Source: Lacrimispora sphenoides JCM 1415 (lineage in GTDB: Bacteria; Bacillota; Clostridia; Lachnospirales; Lachnospiraceae). Taken from it: a DNA stretch of 64,000 nt. The DNA lies in NCBI RefSeq assembly GCF_900105615.1, contig NZ_LT630003.1, forward strand, positions 558,001 through 622,000, read 5' to 3'. How positions within the stretch are numbered: position 1 is the first letter of the stretch; every line of letters begins with the position of its first letter. Position numbers and translations under genes: made by a program. Positions 25,829 to 35,223 of this stretch are shown here, in pieces. Under the pieces are notes generated by a model. The model was given only the letters and a program-made list of their open reading frames with translations. It was not told the DNA's origin and did not search any database.

Positions 25829-26620
25829 ATGAGCTATCTAAATCACATAACAGGGTACCGGGAAGACATTTTATCAAGCCGTTCCATCGTAAAAAGGGGG
25901 AACTTCGCATTAATAGAACCGGATGGCCTGGTAAAAAATGTGGTACCTGGATTTGAACTATGCGCTGTTACTATTTTATCCTCTCCAAAGCTGGGAGCTT
26001 CCTTCGTAGATTATCTGGTAACAATGGAGCAGGGCGGAGGACATCCAAAGGGATTTGGAGGAGAAGGGATCGAAGTATTCCTCTATATTCTGGAAGGCAG
26101 GGTAAAGGTGAAAAATAAAGATAAAGAAGAAGAACTGACAGAAGGCGGTTACATTTATTCTCCTGAGGGAAATTTGGTAAGCTTTGAAAATATAGGAGAT
26201 ACCCAGGCAAGGGCGTTTCTATATAAGAGGCGCTATCACAGAATCGAGGGACACCAGGCCTATACGGTTTGCGGAAATATTGGAGATGTGCCGTTTACTC
26301 CTTATGAGGGAATGGAAGATGTAGGAGTTAAGGACTTTCTGCCGTCAGCAGCTGACATTGGATTTGATATGAATTTTCATATCTTAAGCTTTAAGCCCGG
26401 GGCCTGCCATGGCTATATTGAAACCCATATCCAGGAGCATGGCGCATACATCTATTCAGGGGAAGGAATGTACAACCTGGATAATCATTGGATTCCTGTT
26501 AAAAAGGGTGACTATCTGTTTATGGGTGCTTATAGCCTGCAGGCTGCATATGGAGTAGGTCGAAATGAAGATTTCGCCTATGTGTATTCAAAAGACTGTA
26601 ACAGGGATGCAGAACTATAA
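25829..26620 (+). CDS. allE: (S)-ureidoglycine aminohydrolase, bicupin
   Basis: Manganese bicupin (263 aa, usual AllE length) that converts (S)-ureidoglycine to (S)-ureidoglycolate and ammonia. Both cupin halves are visible: the first around VTMEQGGGHPKGFGGEGIEVF (its core at about 65-80), the second around FKPGACHGYIETHIQEHGAY near residue 190, which carries the metal His and Glu. The N-terminus HITGYREDILSSRSIVKRGN is typical. AAAGGAG precedes the ATG. Position between transporter and allD fits the pathway. Confidence 0.9.
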   Translation: MSYLNHITGYREDILSSRSIVKRGNFALIEPDGLVKNVVPGFELCAVTILSSPKLGASFVDYLVTMEQGGGHPKGFGGEGIEVFLYILEGRVKVKNKDKEEELTEGGYIYSPEGNLVSFENIGDTQARAFLYKRRYHRIEGHQAYTVCGNIGDVPFTPYEGMEDVGVKDFLPSAADIGFDMNFHILSFKPGACHGYIETHIQEHGAYIYSGEGMYNLDNHWIPVKKGDYLFMGAYSLQAAYGVGRNEDFAYVYSKDCNRDAEL

Positions 26621-26652
26621 AAAAATATAACCGAAGAAAGGTTGCATATCTT

Positions 26653-27702
26653 ATGAGATTAACGGAAGGACAATTACATGAATTAATCAGCAATAAGCTT
26701 CAAAAGGCAGGGCTTACCAAGGAACATGCGGATATTACCGCAGATATCCTTACATGGTCTGATGCAAGAGGGATCCATTCCCACGGAGCTGTCAGAGTAG
26801 AGTATTATTCGGAGCGGATAGCAAAAGGCGGTATCACCATCCAGCCGGAATTTAAATTCGAGAAAACAGGCCCGGCAAGCGGAATCTTCCATGGAGACAA
26901 TGGTTCAGGCTATGCAGCGGCAGTGCTTTCCATGAAAGAAGCCATTAAAATGGCGAAGGAAACAGGGGTTGCAGTGGTTGGAGCCAAGCATATTTCCCAC
27001 AGCGGCAGCTTGGGATATTATGTGGAGATGGCTGCGGACGAAAACCTGGTTTCCATCTCCATGTGCCAGTCAGACCCAATGGCAGTTCCTTACGGAGGAT
27101 CAGAACCTTACTATGGAACCAATCCCATTGCCTTTGGAGCTCCGGGAGCTGATGGAAGAAATATCATATTTGATATGGCGACTACGGTTCAGGCCTGGGG
27201 AAAGGTACTGTATGCCAGGTCTAAGAAGGAACCCATTCCAAGCACCTGGGCAGTGGATATTAACGGCAACCCCACAACCGATTCCACGTTAGTAAATGCC
27301 CTTGTCCCTATTGCAGGAGCGAAAGGATACGGACTGATGATGATGGTGGATGTGCTGTCAGGCATCCTTTTGGGCCTGCCCTTTGGAAAACACGTAAGCA
27401 GCATGTACGAAGACTTATCAAAGGGCAGAGATCTGGGACAGCTGCATATTGTACTGGATCCAAACAAATTTGTAGGCCTGGATCAATTTAAAGAAAACAT
27501 AACCACTACCATGGAGGAACTAGCCGCTATTAAGCCGGCAGAAGGTTTTGAAAAGGTGTGTTATCCGGGAGAACGGGGGCTTTTGAGAAAGGCCGGTTAT
27601 GACAAGGATGGGATAGAAATCGTAGATGATATCTATCAATACTTGATCAGTGAAGATATCCATTACAACCGCTACGACCACAAGAACAAATTTGCCGAGT
27701 AA
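26653..27702 (+). CDS. allD: ureidoglycolate dehydrogenase (Ldh2/malate-lactate family)
   Basis: NAD-dependent oxidoreductase (349 aa) of the malate/L-lactate/ureidoglycolate dehydrogenase family, oxidising (S)-ureidoglycolate to oxalurate. Family features are DARGIHSHGAVRVEYYSERI at about residues 38-57 (catalytic His), KHISHSGSLGYYVEMAAD near 117 and PYYGTNPIAFGAPGADG near 155, the cofactor region. GAKGYGLMMMVDVLSGILL near 224 is also present. It precedes allF, the next step's enzyme, which supports ureidoglycolate over malate or lactate. Confidence 0.88.
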   Translation: MRLTEGQLHELISNKLQKAGLTKEHADITADILTWSDARGIHSHGAVRVEYYSERIAKGGITIQPEFKFEKTGPASGIFHGDNGSGYAAAVLSMKEAIKMAKETGVAVVGAKHISHSGSLGYYVEMAADENLVSISMCQSDPMAVPYGGSEPYYGTNPIAFGAPGADGRNIIFDMATTVQAWGKVLYARSKKEPIPSTWAVDINGNPTTDSTLVNALVPIAGAKGYGLMMMVDVLSGILLGLPFGKHVSSMYEDLSKGRDLGQLHIVLDPNKFVGLDQFKENITTTMEELAAIKPAEGFEKVCYPGERGLLRKAGYDKDGIEIVDDIYQYLISEDIHYNRYDHKNKFAE

Positions 27703-27740
27703 GAACATGCAATGATTATAGTTAAAAGGAGAATCGTAAC

Positions 27741-29507
27741 ATGATTAAAACGATAATTCGTAAAGGAAGTTATCAGGATTCCGTGGTTCTTATGTTGCTG
27801 ACAAATAAAATTTCCTCCATGCCGGGAATACATAAAGTCTCCATTATGATGGCAACACCCGCCAACAAAGACTTATTTAAGGCGAGCGGTCTGGATACTT
27901 CTGAATTAATGGAAGCCCAGTCCAATGATATGGCGATTGTGGTAGATGTGGAATCAGAGGAGATCATCGGGCAGGTTTTAAAAGAGGCGGAGGAATTTCT
28001 AAACAACCAGTCCAAAAGTTCCTCCGGAAATGAAGAAAAACACATCGTTTCCTCCTGGGAACAGGCTATTAAAAGAATGCCGGATGCCAATCTGGCAGTC
28101 CTGTCCATACCAGGCATGTATGCGGCGGCTGAGGCCGACAGGGCACTTGATGAGAATCTAAATGTATTTATTTTCAGCGACAATGTATCAAAAAAGGATG
28201 AAATATATCTGAAACAAAAGGCTCATGAAAGAGGCCTTCTGGTCATGGGACCGGATTGCGGGACCGGTATTATCAAGGGGGTGCCAATCGCCTTTACCAA
28301 CCATGTCAGGATGGGGAAGATCGGAGTCATCGGCGCATCTGGTACAGGAATCCAGGAAGTTACAACCATCATTGATCATCTTGGGGAAGGAGTGGCAAAT
28401 GCCATCGGTACAGGCGGCCGGGATTTATCGGGGGAAGTAGGCGGAATCACCATGCTTGATGCCATTGACGCCATGGAAAAGGATCCCCAGGTAGAGGTGG
28501 TGGTCATCCTGTCAAAACCTCCGGCAAAGGAAGTAAGAGATGTGATTGTAAACAGGCTTTGGGATTATGAAAAGCCTGTGGTGACCCTGTTCCTCGGGGA
28601 GAAGCCGGAAATACATGAGGAGAATTTCTACCATGCCTGCACCCTGGATGAAGCAGCCAGGATCGCGGTTTCCTTAGTAAGAAACGAAGAAATCACAAAG
28701 GATACATGGAAACCGGAGTTACAGGGAGGATTTAAAAAGGAAGATCATAAAACCATAAAAGGTTATTATTCCGGAGGAACTTTGGCAGCAGAGGCTGTAA
28801 TGCTTATAAAGGATACCATTGGCATTACCGGAGCAGGAGGAAAACAGGAAGGTTATCTGCTTAATACACAGGGCTATACCATCATAGATCTGGGAGATGA
28901 CATCTATACCGTGGGAAAACCGCATCCCATGATCGATCCCTCAAACAGGATCTCATGCATGAAGCAGGCCCTGGAGGAGGAGCAGACAGGAGTCATTCTG
29001 TTCGATCTGGTACTGGGATATGGTTCTCATGAGGACATGGCCGGAGTTCTTGTTCCGGGGATCCTGGATATGATGGGACAGGTGAAAAAGCAGGGGCGAA
29101 AGGTTTATTTTGTAGCGACGATTTGCGGAACCAGAGGGGATATGCAGAATTATGATCTGCAGAAGAAAAAACTGGAAGATATCGGTGTCATACTTTGTAC
29201 CAGCAATAAAAGAGCGGTGGAAACAGCTCTCTCACTGATCGGCCATCCATACGTGGAGAAGGAAAAAACGATTCTTCCCAGGGAAAAGATGAAGGCAGAT
29301 AAGGATCATGCCGTATCCGAAAAGGTTATGGAATTGCTTGGGCAAAAGCCCAGAGTCATCAATATCGGACTGAAAGGTTTTGCCGATGTACTGGAAGAAT
29401 TCTCATGTAAGGTCGTGCAGTATCAATGGACACCGCCTGCAGGAGGGGATTTAGAGATGATCAAAGCCCTGCAGTATTTAAGAGGTTACAAGTTTTCCGG
29501 GCAGTAG
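27741..29507 (+). CDS. allF: FdrA/AllF, oxamate carbamoyltransferase subunit
   Basis: A 588-aa protein of the FdrA family (E. coli FdrA is about 555 aa), resembling succinyl-CoA synthetase alpha. GPDCGTGIIKGVPIAFTN, then GASGTGIQEVTTIIDHLG and NAIGTGGRDLSGEVGG, give the nucleotide-fold half (residues 175-250). VLFDLVLGYGSHEDMAG appears here as ILFDLVLGYGSHEDM near residue 420. E. coli genetics assigns FdrA, YlbE and YlbF together to oxamic transcarbamylase (AllFGH), which turns oxalurate and phosphate into oxamate and carbamoyl phosphate. Here the three genes are adjacent in the same order. Confidence 0.85.
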   Translation: MIKTIIRKGSYQDSVVLMLLTNKISSMPGIHKVSIMMATPANKDLFKASGLDTSELMEAQSNDMAIVVDVESEEIIGQVLKEAEEFLNNQSKSSSGNEEKHIVSSWEQAIKRMPDANLAVLSIPGMYAAAEADRALDENLNVFIFSDNVSKKDEIYLKQKAHERGLLVMGPDCGTGIIKGVPIAFTNHVRMGKIGVIGASGTGIQEVTTIIDHLGEGVANAIGTGGRDLSGEVGGITMLDAIDAMEKDPQVEVVVILSKPPAKEVRDVIVNRLWDYEKPVVTLFLGEKPEIHEENFYHACTLDEAARIAVSLVRNEEITKDTWKPELQGGFKKEDHKTIKGYYSGGTLAAEAVMLIKDTIGITGAGGKQEGYLLNTQGYTIIDLGDDIYTVGKPHPMIDPSNRISCMKQALEEEQTGVILFDLVLGYGSHEDMAGVLVPGILDMMGQVKKQGRKVYFVATICGTRGDMQNYDLQKKKLEDIGVILCTSNKRAVETALSLIGHPYVEKEKTILPREKMKADKDHAVSEKVMELLGQKPRVINIGLKGFADVLEEFSCKVVQYQWTPPAGGDLEMIKALQYLRGYKFSGQ

Positions 29508-29547
29508 GAATCGGTAAAAAGACTTATGTGGATATAAGGAGGTTCTT

Positions 29548-30813
29548 ATGTTGTACAATACAATCGACGATGCAAATCAGGCGGTCATACAGAAAATAAT
29601 CCTTGCTTCACCGGTTTTATTGGATGTGGTACCGGCTAAAACCGTGATGAAAGAATTAAACCAGGGAAAGGTACTTCTCCATGCAGGACCGCCTATCCGG
29701 TGGGAAAATATGACCAGCCCTATGAAAGGCTCCTGTATAGGTGCCGCCCTGTTTGAAAAATGGGCAGCTACCAAGGAGGAAGCAGTGAAGCTTTTAAGCC
29801 AGGGAGAGGTGGATTTTATTCCCTGTCACCATGTGGATGCAGTAGGACCTATGGGAGGCATTACTTCTGCTAACATGCCTGTATTTGTAGTAGAAAATAC
29901 CACGGATGGGAACAGGGCCTATTGTTCCATGAATGAAGGAATTGGCAAAGTTCTCAGGTTTGGTGCATATTCCAGTGAGGTGATCCTAAGATTAGGCTGG
30001 ATGAGAGATGTACTGGGACCGGTACTTTCTATGGCGCTTAAGGAGTCTGAAAAGGGGCTTGCTATTAATCCCATGATCGCAAAGGCCATTGCCATGGGGG
30101 ATGAATTCCATCAAAGGAATATTGCAGCTTCCCTTCTATTCTTAAAAGAGATGTCCCCAGTCATATCAGGTCTTTCCATAGAAGAGGAGAAGAAAAAAGA
30201 AGTCATTCAGTTTCTGGCTGACACGGATCAGTTCTTCTTAAATATTATGATGGCAGCTGCCAAGGCGGTAATGGATGGGGCGCGAAAGATCACAGAAGGT
30301 ACCATTGTGACAGCAATGTGCAGAAATGGAGAAAACTTTGGGATCAGGATCAGCGGCATGAAGGAAGAGTGGTTTACAGCTCCTGTAAACACTCCCCAGG
30401 GCCTTTACTTTACAGGATATTCCGGAGAGGATGCCAGTCCGGATATAGGAGACAGCGCCATCACGGAAACCTTTGGAGTAGGAGGAATGGCAATGATCGC
30501 AGCACCTGCTGTTACCAGGTTTGTAGGAACAGGCGGCTTTCAGGATGCACTTCGCATCAGCAATGAGATGATGGGGATTGTCATTGGCCAGAATCCCAAT
30601 TTTTCCATTCCTACATGGAATTTTCAGGGAACCTGCCTGGGCATTGATGCGAGAAAGGTAGTAGAAACAGGGATTACTCCTGTGATCAATACGGGAATCG
30701 CCCATAAGGAAGCCGGTGTGGGGCAGATAGGAGCGGGAACCGTTCATCCCCCTGTTGAATGCTTCCAAAAAGCAGTGAGGGCTTATGCAAAAAAACTGGG
30801 ATATAAAGGGTAA
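29548..30813 (+). CDS. allG: YlbE/AllG (DUF1116), oxamate carbamoyltransferase subunit
   Basis: A 421-aa DUF1116 protein (E. coli YlbE is 419 aa). PPIRWENMTSPMKGSCIGAA near residue 50, PCHHVDAVGPMGGITSANMP near residue 92 and NTGIAHKEAGVGQIGAG near residue 388 are conserved-looking family stretches. It is cytosolic. AAGGAGG precedes the ATG. It forms the central gene of the allFGH trio, and it ends four bases before the allH start. The catalytic role inside the complex is not resolved. Confidence 0.87.
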   Translation: MLYNTIDDANQAVIQKIILASPVLLDVVPAKTVMKELNQGKVLLHAGPPIRWENMTSPMKGSCIGAALFEKWAATKEEAVKLLSQGEVDFIPCHHVDAVGPMGGITSANMPVFVVENTTDGNRAYCSMNEGIGKVLRFGAYSSEVILRLGWMRDVLGPVLSMALKESEKGLAINPMIAKAIAMGDEFHQRNIAASLLFLKEMSPVISGLSIEEEKKKEVIQFLADTDQFFLNIMMAAAKAVMDGARKITEGTIVTAMCRNGENFGIRISGMKEEWFTAPVNTPQGLYFTGYSGEDASPDIGDSAITETFGVGGMAMIAAPAVTRFVGTGGFQDALRISNEMMGIVIGQNPNFSIPTWNFQGTCLGIDARKVVETGITPVINTGIAHKEAGVGQIGAGTVHPPVECFQKAVRAYAKKLGYKG

Positions 30814-30817
30814 AGAT

Positions 30818-31666
30818 ATGAGAAGCTTATCAGCAAAGCTGGCAGCGTCAGAGCTGTTTGAAGCATTAAAGGAAGATGAAGCTTATAGAATCCACAGCCA
30901 ATTTGAGAGCGGATGCAATCTGTCGCTTCCTCCGTTCCTTTGCTTTATTGGAAATAAAAACGAAGCCCTGGTCCCATATGGTATTTTATTAGACAAGGAG
31001 GATCTGCCTGTATTACTGAAACAGGCAGCCTCCTCCAGCTGTTTTCGGTGGAATGAGAAGGAAAGGACCCTGTATTCGGATTCCATCCGGCTTTGCTTAA
31101 AAAATACCCGGAAATACAGCAGCTTTATTCAGAAAAGGGATTATCCCATAGACGGTGAAGGGCTTTCCATGTTTGAGAGGCTCATTGATTGGAATCTTCC
31201 AACAGGATTTGGGGAATCCATAGGCTCCTTTTTGATAACAGAGAAAAAAGAAGTGGAGGAATTATATCAGGCATTTTCCAAACCAAAAGAAGAGGCTGAG
31301 AAAATGATAAAGAGATGGATCGGAAGAGGGAGGGGTCTGACTCCTTCAGGTGATGACGTTCTTATGGGGCTTCTGTATATGGACAGAATTTGCCCTATAT
31401 TGGAAATACCTTTTCTCCAGAGCTTAAAGGCACTCATTGAACATCAATACACCACAGATATCAGCGGACATTATTATCATTGTGCATTGGAAGGGTATTT
31501 TAATTATGTTTTGATGGAACTGTTGGACGCCTTGATTCAAAAGAATTCTCCGAAAATGAAGATGTGCATAGACAGGATAAAGATGATAGGTTCTACCTCT
31601 GGCTGCGATATGTTGTTAGGTATGGCAGCAGGGGTTAATTTTATCAAAGGTGAAGCAAACATATAA
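30818..31666 (+). CDS. allH: YlbF/AllH (DUF2877), oxamate carbamoyltransferase subunit
   Basis: A 282-aa DUF2877 protein (E. coli YlbF is about 271 aa). GRGRGLTPSGDDVLMGLLY near residue 168 is the family's best-conserved block, followed by STSGCDMLLGMAAG near the C-terminus. The ATG at 30818 has AAAGGG upstream; a longer frame starting inside allG lacks a ribosome site. It completes the allFGH set. The carbamoyl phosphate made should be used by a carbamate kinase, but no such gene is in the cluster. Confidence 0.85.
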   Translation: MRSLSAKLAASELFEALKEDEAYRIHSQFESGCNLSLPPFLCFIGNKNEALVPYGILLDKEDLPVLLKQAASSSCFRWNEKERTLYSDSIRLCLKNTRKYSSFIQKRDYPIDGEGLSMFERLIDWNLPTGFGESIGSFLITEKKEVEELYQAFSKPKEEAEKMIKRWIGRGRGLTPSGDDVLMGLLYMDRICPILEIPFLQSLKALIEHQYTTDISGHYYHCALEGYFNYVLMELLDALIQKNSPKMKMCIDRIKMIGSTSGCDMLLGMAAGVNFIKGEANI

Positions 31667-31680
31667 TGGGAGGTCCGTGA

Positions 31681-32901
31681 ATGAAAAAAATGAAATTATC
31701 AATGACAGTGCAGATCATGATTGGAATGGCTGCAGGACTGCTGCTTGGAATCATTCTGGGGGATAAGGTGAAGGATATCAAGCTGATCGGAGATATCTTC
31801 CTGCGTCTCATTCAAATGTCTGTCGTGGTAATGATCATGGGGGCGGTCACTGAATCAGTGGCTAATTTAGATCCTAAAGAATTGGGGAGATTTGGGGTAA
31901 AGATGTTGTTCTGGTTTCTGCTGACCACGGTTCTGGCGGCAGTAACAGGAGCGGCTTTAGGCCAATTCTTTTTGCCTGGAAAAGGACTTTTTCTCCCTGC
32001 CACCGACCAGATTGTTCAGACGTCAGATAAGGGGCTTTATAACATCATTCTAGATTTTTTACCCAGCAATATCGTTCAATCTATGGCAAACTCCAATATG
32101 ATCCAGGTAATTATATTCTCTGTATTATTCGGTGCCTCCCTCGGATCCTGCCGCGTAAAAAAGGGGAGAAGCCAGCTTATGGGAGTCATAAAGGAATTTA
32201 ATGAAGTAATATTGGGAATTGTACATAAGGTTATGAACCTGGCTCCTTTGGGGATCGGTGCCCTGTTAGCCTATACCGCGGGCACAACAGGTATTAAGGT
32301 CATTATGCCATTGATCAGGTTTCTCTTAATATTCGCGTGTGGTTCTCTTCTGTATCTGGGGGTTATGATCGCATTCGTATCTTTTTACTGTAAGACCAAT
32401 CCATTGAATGTTGGAAGAAAGCTGTGCAATATGACCATTGTAGCATTTACCACAACCTCTTCCGCCGTTACTCTTCCCACAAAAATGGAAGACAGTGAGA
32501 AGAAGCTTGGAGTCAGCAAAAAGGTATCAGGGATTGTCAATCCCCTTGGCATGACCTTGAACAGCAATGGTTTATCCATGTTTCTCGCTCTGGCATGCAT
32601 TACCGTTTCCCAGATTTATGGAATTCCCCTCCCCATGCCCCAGTTGGTCCGTGTGATCATTATATCTACGTTAGCCTGCCTGGGAACGGTGGCAGTACCT
32701 GGAGGCGGTCTTGTGGCATTGGCTACAGTGGTTCCCGCACTTGGGCTTCCGCTGGAAAGCATTGCTTTCTTATCCAGCATTGACTGGTTTTCCGGGATGT
32801 TCCGCACCATATTGAATGTGGATATTGACGCTCTGGTTGCCATGATGATAGCAAAGGATGAAAAGGAACTGGATTACGGGATTTTAAACGGAAATCAATA
32901 A
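31681..32901 (+). CDS. dicarboxylate/amino-acid:cation symporter (DAACS family)
   Basis: A 406-aa secondary transporter of the GltP/DctA/SstT family. The serine-rich re-entrant loop FTTTSSAVTLPTKMEDSEKK (about residues 256-275), then VNPLGMTLNSNGLSMFLAL replacing the usual NMDGTA motif, and IDWFSGMFRTILNVDIDA near the C-terminus are family features. It starts 14 bases after allH, so it is in the operon. It may import an acid intermediate (allantoate, oxalurate) or export oxamate; the altered motif hints at a non-dicarboxylate substrate. Direction and substrate are inference. Confidence 0.85.
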   Translation: MKKMKLSMTVQIMIGMAAGLLLGIILGDKVKDIKLIGDIFLRLIQMSVVVMIMGAVTESVANLDPKELGRFGVKMLFWFLLTTVLAAVTGAALGQFFLPGKGLFLPATDQIVQTSDKGLYNIILDFLPSNIVQSMANSNMIQVIIFSVLFGASLGSCRVKKGRSQLMGVIKEFNEVILGIVHKVMNLAPLGIGALLAYTAGTTGIKVIMPLIRFLLIFACGSLLYLGVMIAFVSFYCKTNPLNVGRKLCNMTIVAFTTTSSAVTLPTKMEDSEKKLGVSKKVSGIVNPLGMTLNSNGLSMFLALACITVSQIYGIPLPMPQLVRVIIISTLACLGTVAVPGGGLVALATVVPALGLPLESIAFLSSIDWFSGMFRTILNVDIDALVAMMIAKDEKELDYGILNGNQ

Positions 32902-33043
32902 TCAGAGGATTTATTTATAAATGCCGGATTGCCAGGCTGGCAGGGCCATAGTATAATGAGTGCAGGTGAGAAGAATGTGCTTGCACAATGAGCGAACGGT
33001 AGATGACGATAAACGATTCCGGATGTAAAAAGAGGGGCTTAAT

Positions 33044-34675
33044 ATGACCATAGGGAAATTACTGGAAGAATCAATATTTCAAAATCTAAAGGTGCTGAAT
33101 AAAAAGGCTGATTTAAGCAGAGAGATTTTCACGGTTGAGTCCACGGAAACTCCGGATGTTGCGTCTTATTTGCCGGAGAATACGTTATTGATCACTACCG
33201 GGATGGCGTTTAAGGAAAACCAGTCTGGATTGTGTGAATTTATTCTCAGTCTTGACCGCCTGCCCTGTGCTGGGCTTGCTATTAAGCTGGGACGTTTTAT
33301 CGATCATCTGGAGCCGGAGGTCATAGACCTTGCAGACCAGTTGGAATTTCCCCTGATTCAGATTCCTTATCATATGACATTGGGGGAGGTCTTTCAACAG
33401 TTATTGGCTTATATCTGGGATAATCAGAACGCAGAACTGACCTTTGTCTTAAACACGCAGAAGAAATTCTCTGCTTTGCTTCTTCAGGGTGCTTCCATGA
33501 GTGTCATGATGAACAATTTAGGGCTTGTCATTAAGAAGCCGGCCGCATTATTAAATCCCTTTGGTGAAGTAGAGGCTGCAACTCATACGTGTCAAAAGGA
33601 TTATTTAAAGGCGGCACAAAATCTGTTCTATGATCTGTCACTTTATGAAAGAAGAACGGACAGTTTTGAGAATTTCGTTTATGTGTCAAAGATTAAGGAA
33701 AAGGTTTGTATCTATCCGATTCAGACGGTGGGAAAAAATCCTTATTATCTTTACATCTATGGCGGCCAGGGAAAGGAAGATACCTTGTCCGGCATGGTGA
33801 TCGAACAGCTGGTACTGGTGTTTGGCATCTTTCTATATAAGAACCTGTATGTGAGATGCAATCCATTAAAGCAAAAAGAAGCGATTTTACATATCCTTGT
33901 CAATAAATATAAGAAAGAACGGTGGTCCTCTGCCCAGTTATACACGGTAGGGGAGAAATATGGGCTTAAGCCGGCAGCCGGCTATAAGATAATCCTGGCG
34001 ACCCTGGAGCCATTTGGAGGAAGAGAGTTTGATTTCCTAAACTTATCCCACAGGGAGGAACGGTACATCTTAATCTATGACTGGCTTAGCAGGAAGCTGC
34101 AGGAGAAATTCCATGGGGATATCATCATATTTCCAGAGCCCCTGACGTACCAGTATATTTTGCTGATACAGGGAAATTACAGGGAGTTGGAGAAGGTTCT
34201 GGAGGAGTACCACGAGGCTTTGCAGCATTTTTTGCAGGTCTCTGTCACATTCTCCTTTGGAAATGGTGTAATGGAGCTGGAAACCATTGGAAATTCCTAT
34301 GTTACGGCATTGGAAAGCTATCAGTACGGGGAAGAGAAGGAGAATATTCCCTATATTAAATATTTCAAGTCAACCGATGCCAATGAACTGTTTAAAATGG
34401 TATCCAGTGAACAGATCAAAGGATACTGCTTATACCATTTAAAGGGCTTAACGAATCCTGAAGATGAGATGACATTGGAGCTTAGGAGGACACTTAAGAC
34501 GTATCTGGATTGCAGATGCAGCGTCACTGAGACTGCCAATCATATGTTCCTTCACAGGAACACCATAAAATACCGGATCAAAAAATGCGAAGAAATTCTC
34601 GGCAGGGAAATCGTTGATGCCAATTACTGCTTTCAATTGCAGTTAAGTCTGGTGTTATTAGAACAAAATGAATGA
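33044..34675 (+). CDS. pucR: PucR-family transcriptional regulator of purine catabolism
   Basis: A 543-aa regulator. Residues 1-125 match the PucR N-terminal domain (TIGKLLEESIFQNLKVLN, LLITTGMAFKENQSGL, LAIKLGRFIDHLEPE). A central GGDEF-like/CdaR-type region of unclear role follows, and the C-terminal PucR helix-turn-helix is LRRTLKTYLDCRCSVTETAN followed by LFLHRNTIKYRIKKCEEILG-type sequence near 505-530. It lies downstream of, and on the same strand as, the allantoate genes, which it presumably controls in response to a pathway intermediate, as in Bacillus. AGAGGGG precedes the ATG. Confidence 0.9.
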   Translation: MTIGKLLEESIFQNLKVLNKKADLSREIFTVESTETPDVASYLPENTLLITTGMAFKENQSGLCEFILSLDRLPCAGLAIKLGRFIDHLEPEVIDLADQLEFPLIQIPYHMTLGEVFQQLLAYIWDNQNAELTFVLNTQKKFSALLLQGASMSVMMNNLGLVIKKPAALLNPFGEVEAATHTCQKDYLKAAQNLFYDLSLYERRTDSFENFVYVSKIKEKVCIYPIQTVGKNPYYLYIYGGQGKEDTLSGMVIEQLVLVFGIFLYKNLYVRCNPLKQKEAILHILVNKYKKERWSSAQLYTVGEKYGLKPAAGYKIILATLEPFGGREFDFLNLSHREERYILIYDWLSRKLQEKFHGDIIIFPEPLTYQYILLIQGNYRELEKVLEEYHEALQHFLQVSVTFSFGNGVMELETIGNSYVTALESYQYGEEKENIPYIKYFKSTDANELFKMVSSEQIKGYCLYHLKGLTNPEDEMTLELRRTLKTYLDCRCSVTETANHMFLHRNTIKYRIKKCEEILGREIVDANYCFQLQLSLVLLEQNE

Positions 34676-34707
34676 AAACGGAATGTTAGCATAACGGATA
34701 AAAAGGG

Positions 34708-34749
34708 AAAACGCCCTGCAGAAAGTTTAAAAGCCTGCAGGGCGTTTTT
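34708..34749 (+). terminator. terminator of pucR / purine cluster
   Basis: AAAACGCCCTGCAG pairs with CTGCAGGGCGTTTT around a 13-base loop, with a T-run of five. It lies 32 bases after the pucR stop. Confidence 0.88.
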
Positions 34750-34777
34750 GTATCGTACCCATTTGAAACAAACAAAA

Positions 34778-34813
34778 ATTTACCGTAGCATTATGCCGCT
34801 TTTCATTTACCGT
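34778..34813 (+). repeat. direct repeat ATTTACCGT upstream of the PTS promoter
   Basis: ATTTACCGT occurs at 34778-34786 and 34805-34813, 27 bases apart, just upstream of and touching the -35 region. Possibly paired operator half-sites for the PRD regulator encoded in the operon. Confidence 0.4.
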
Positions 34814-34842
34814 TGACGTCATTGTAGTGATAAAGTTAATAT
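34813..34842 (+). promoter_or_regulatory. promoter of the second PTS operon
   Basis: TTGACG (34813-34818), 18-base spacer, TAATAT (34837-34842). It predicts a start near 34849, 21 bases before the first gene. Confidence 0.5.
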
Positions 34843-34869
34843 AACCTAAAGAAAGCGAGGAGGAAGTGT

Positions 34870-35178
34870 ATGAAGATTTTAGCCATCACGGCATGTACGG
34901 CAGGAATCGCCCATACGTACATTGCCAAGGAAAAGCTGGAAAATGCAGCGAAGGAATTGGGAGACTATATCAAGGTTGAGACCCAGGGCTCCATTGGGGT
35001 GGAAGATGAGCTTACCCCTGAGGATATCCGGGATGCGGATGTGATTTTGATTTCCGCGGATATCCGGGTAAACAAAGACCGTTTTGCAGGAAAACCGGTC
35101 GTGGAGATACCGATCAGCATGGTTATGAAATCTCCAAAAGGGGTAATTTCAAAGATTCACGAAAAATTGGGGAAGTAG
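34870..35178 (+). CDS. PTS fructose-family EIIB component
   Basis: Stand-alone IIB phosphocarrier (102 aa). The active-site Cys9 lies in ITACTAGIAHTYIAKEKLE, and VETQGSIGVEDELTPEDI is the second family block. GAGGAGGAAG precedes the ATG. It is the first gene of an operon of seven (EIIB, EIIC, aldolase, regulator, EIIA, reductase, isomerase). It is a paralogue of the EIIB at 930. Confidence 0.92.
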   Translation: MKILAITACTAGIAHTYIAKEKLENAAKELGDYIKVETQGSIGVEDELTPEDIRDADVILISADIRVNKDRFAGKPVVEIPISMVMKSPKGVISKIHEKLGK

Positions 35179-35223
35179 CCGAAACGCAGCAAAGAAAAGA
35201 ATATGGAGAAAGAGGGGAATACA

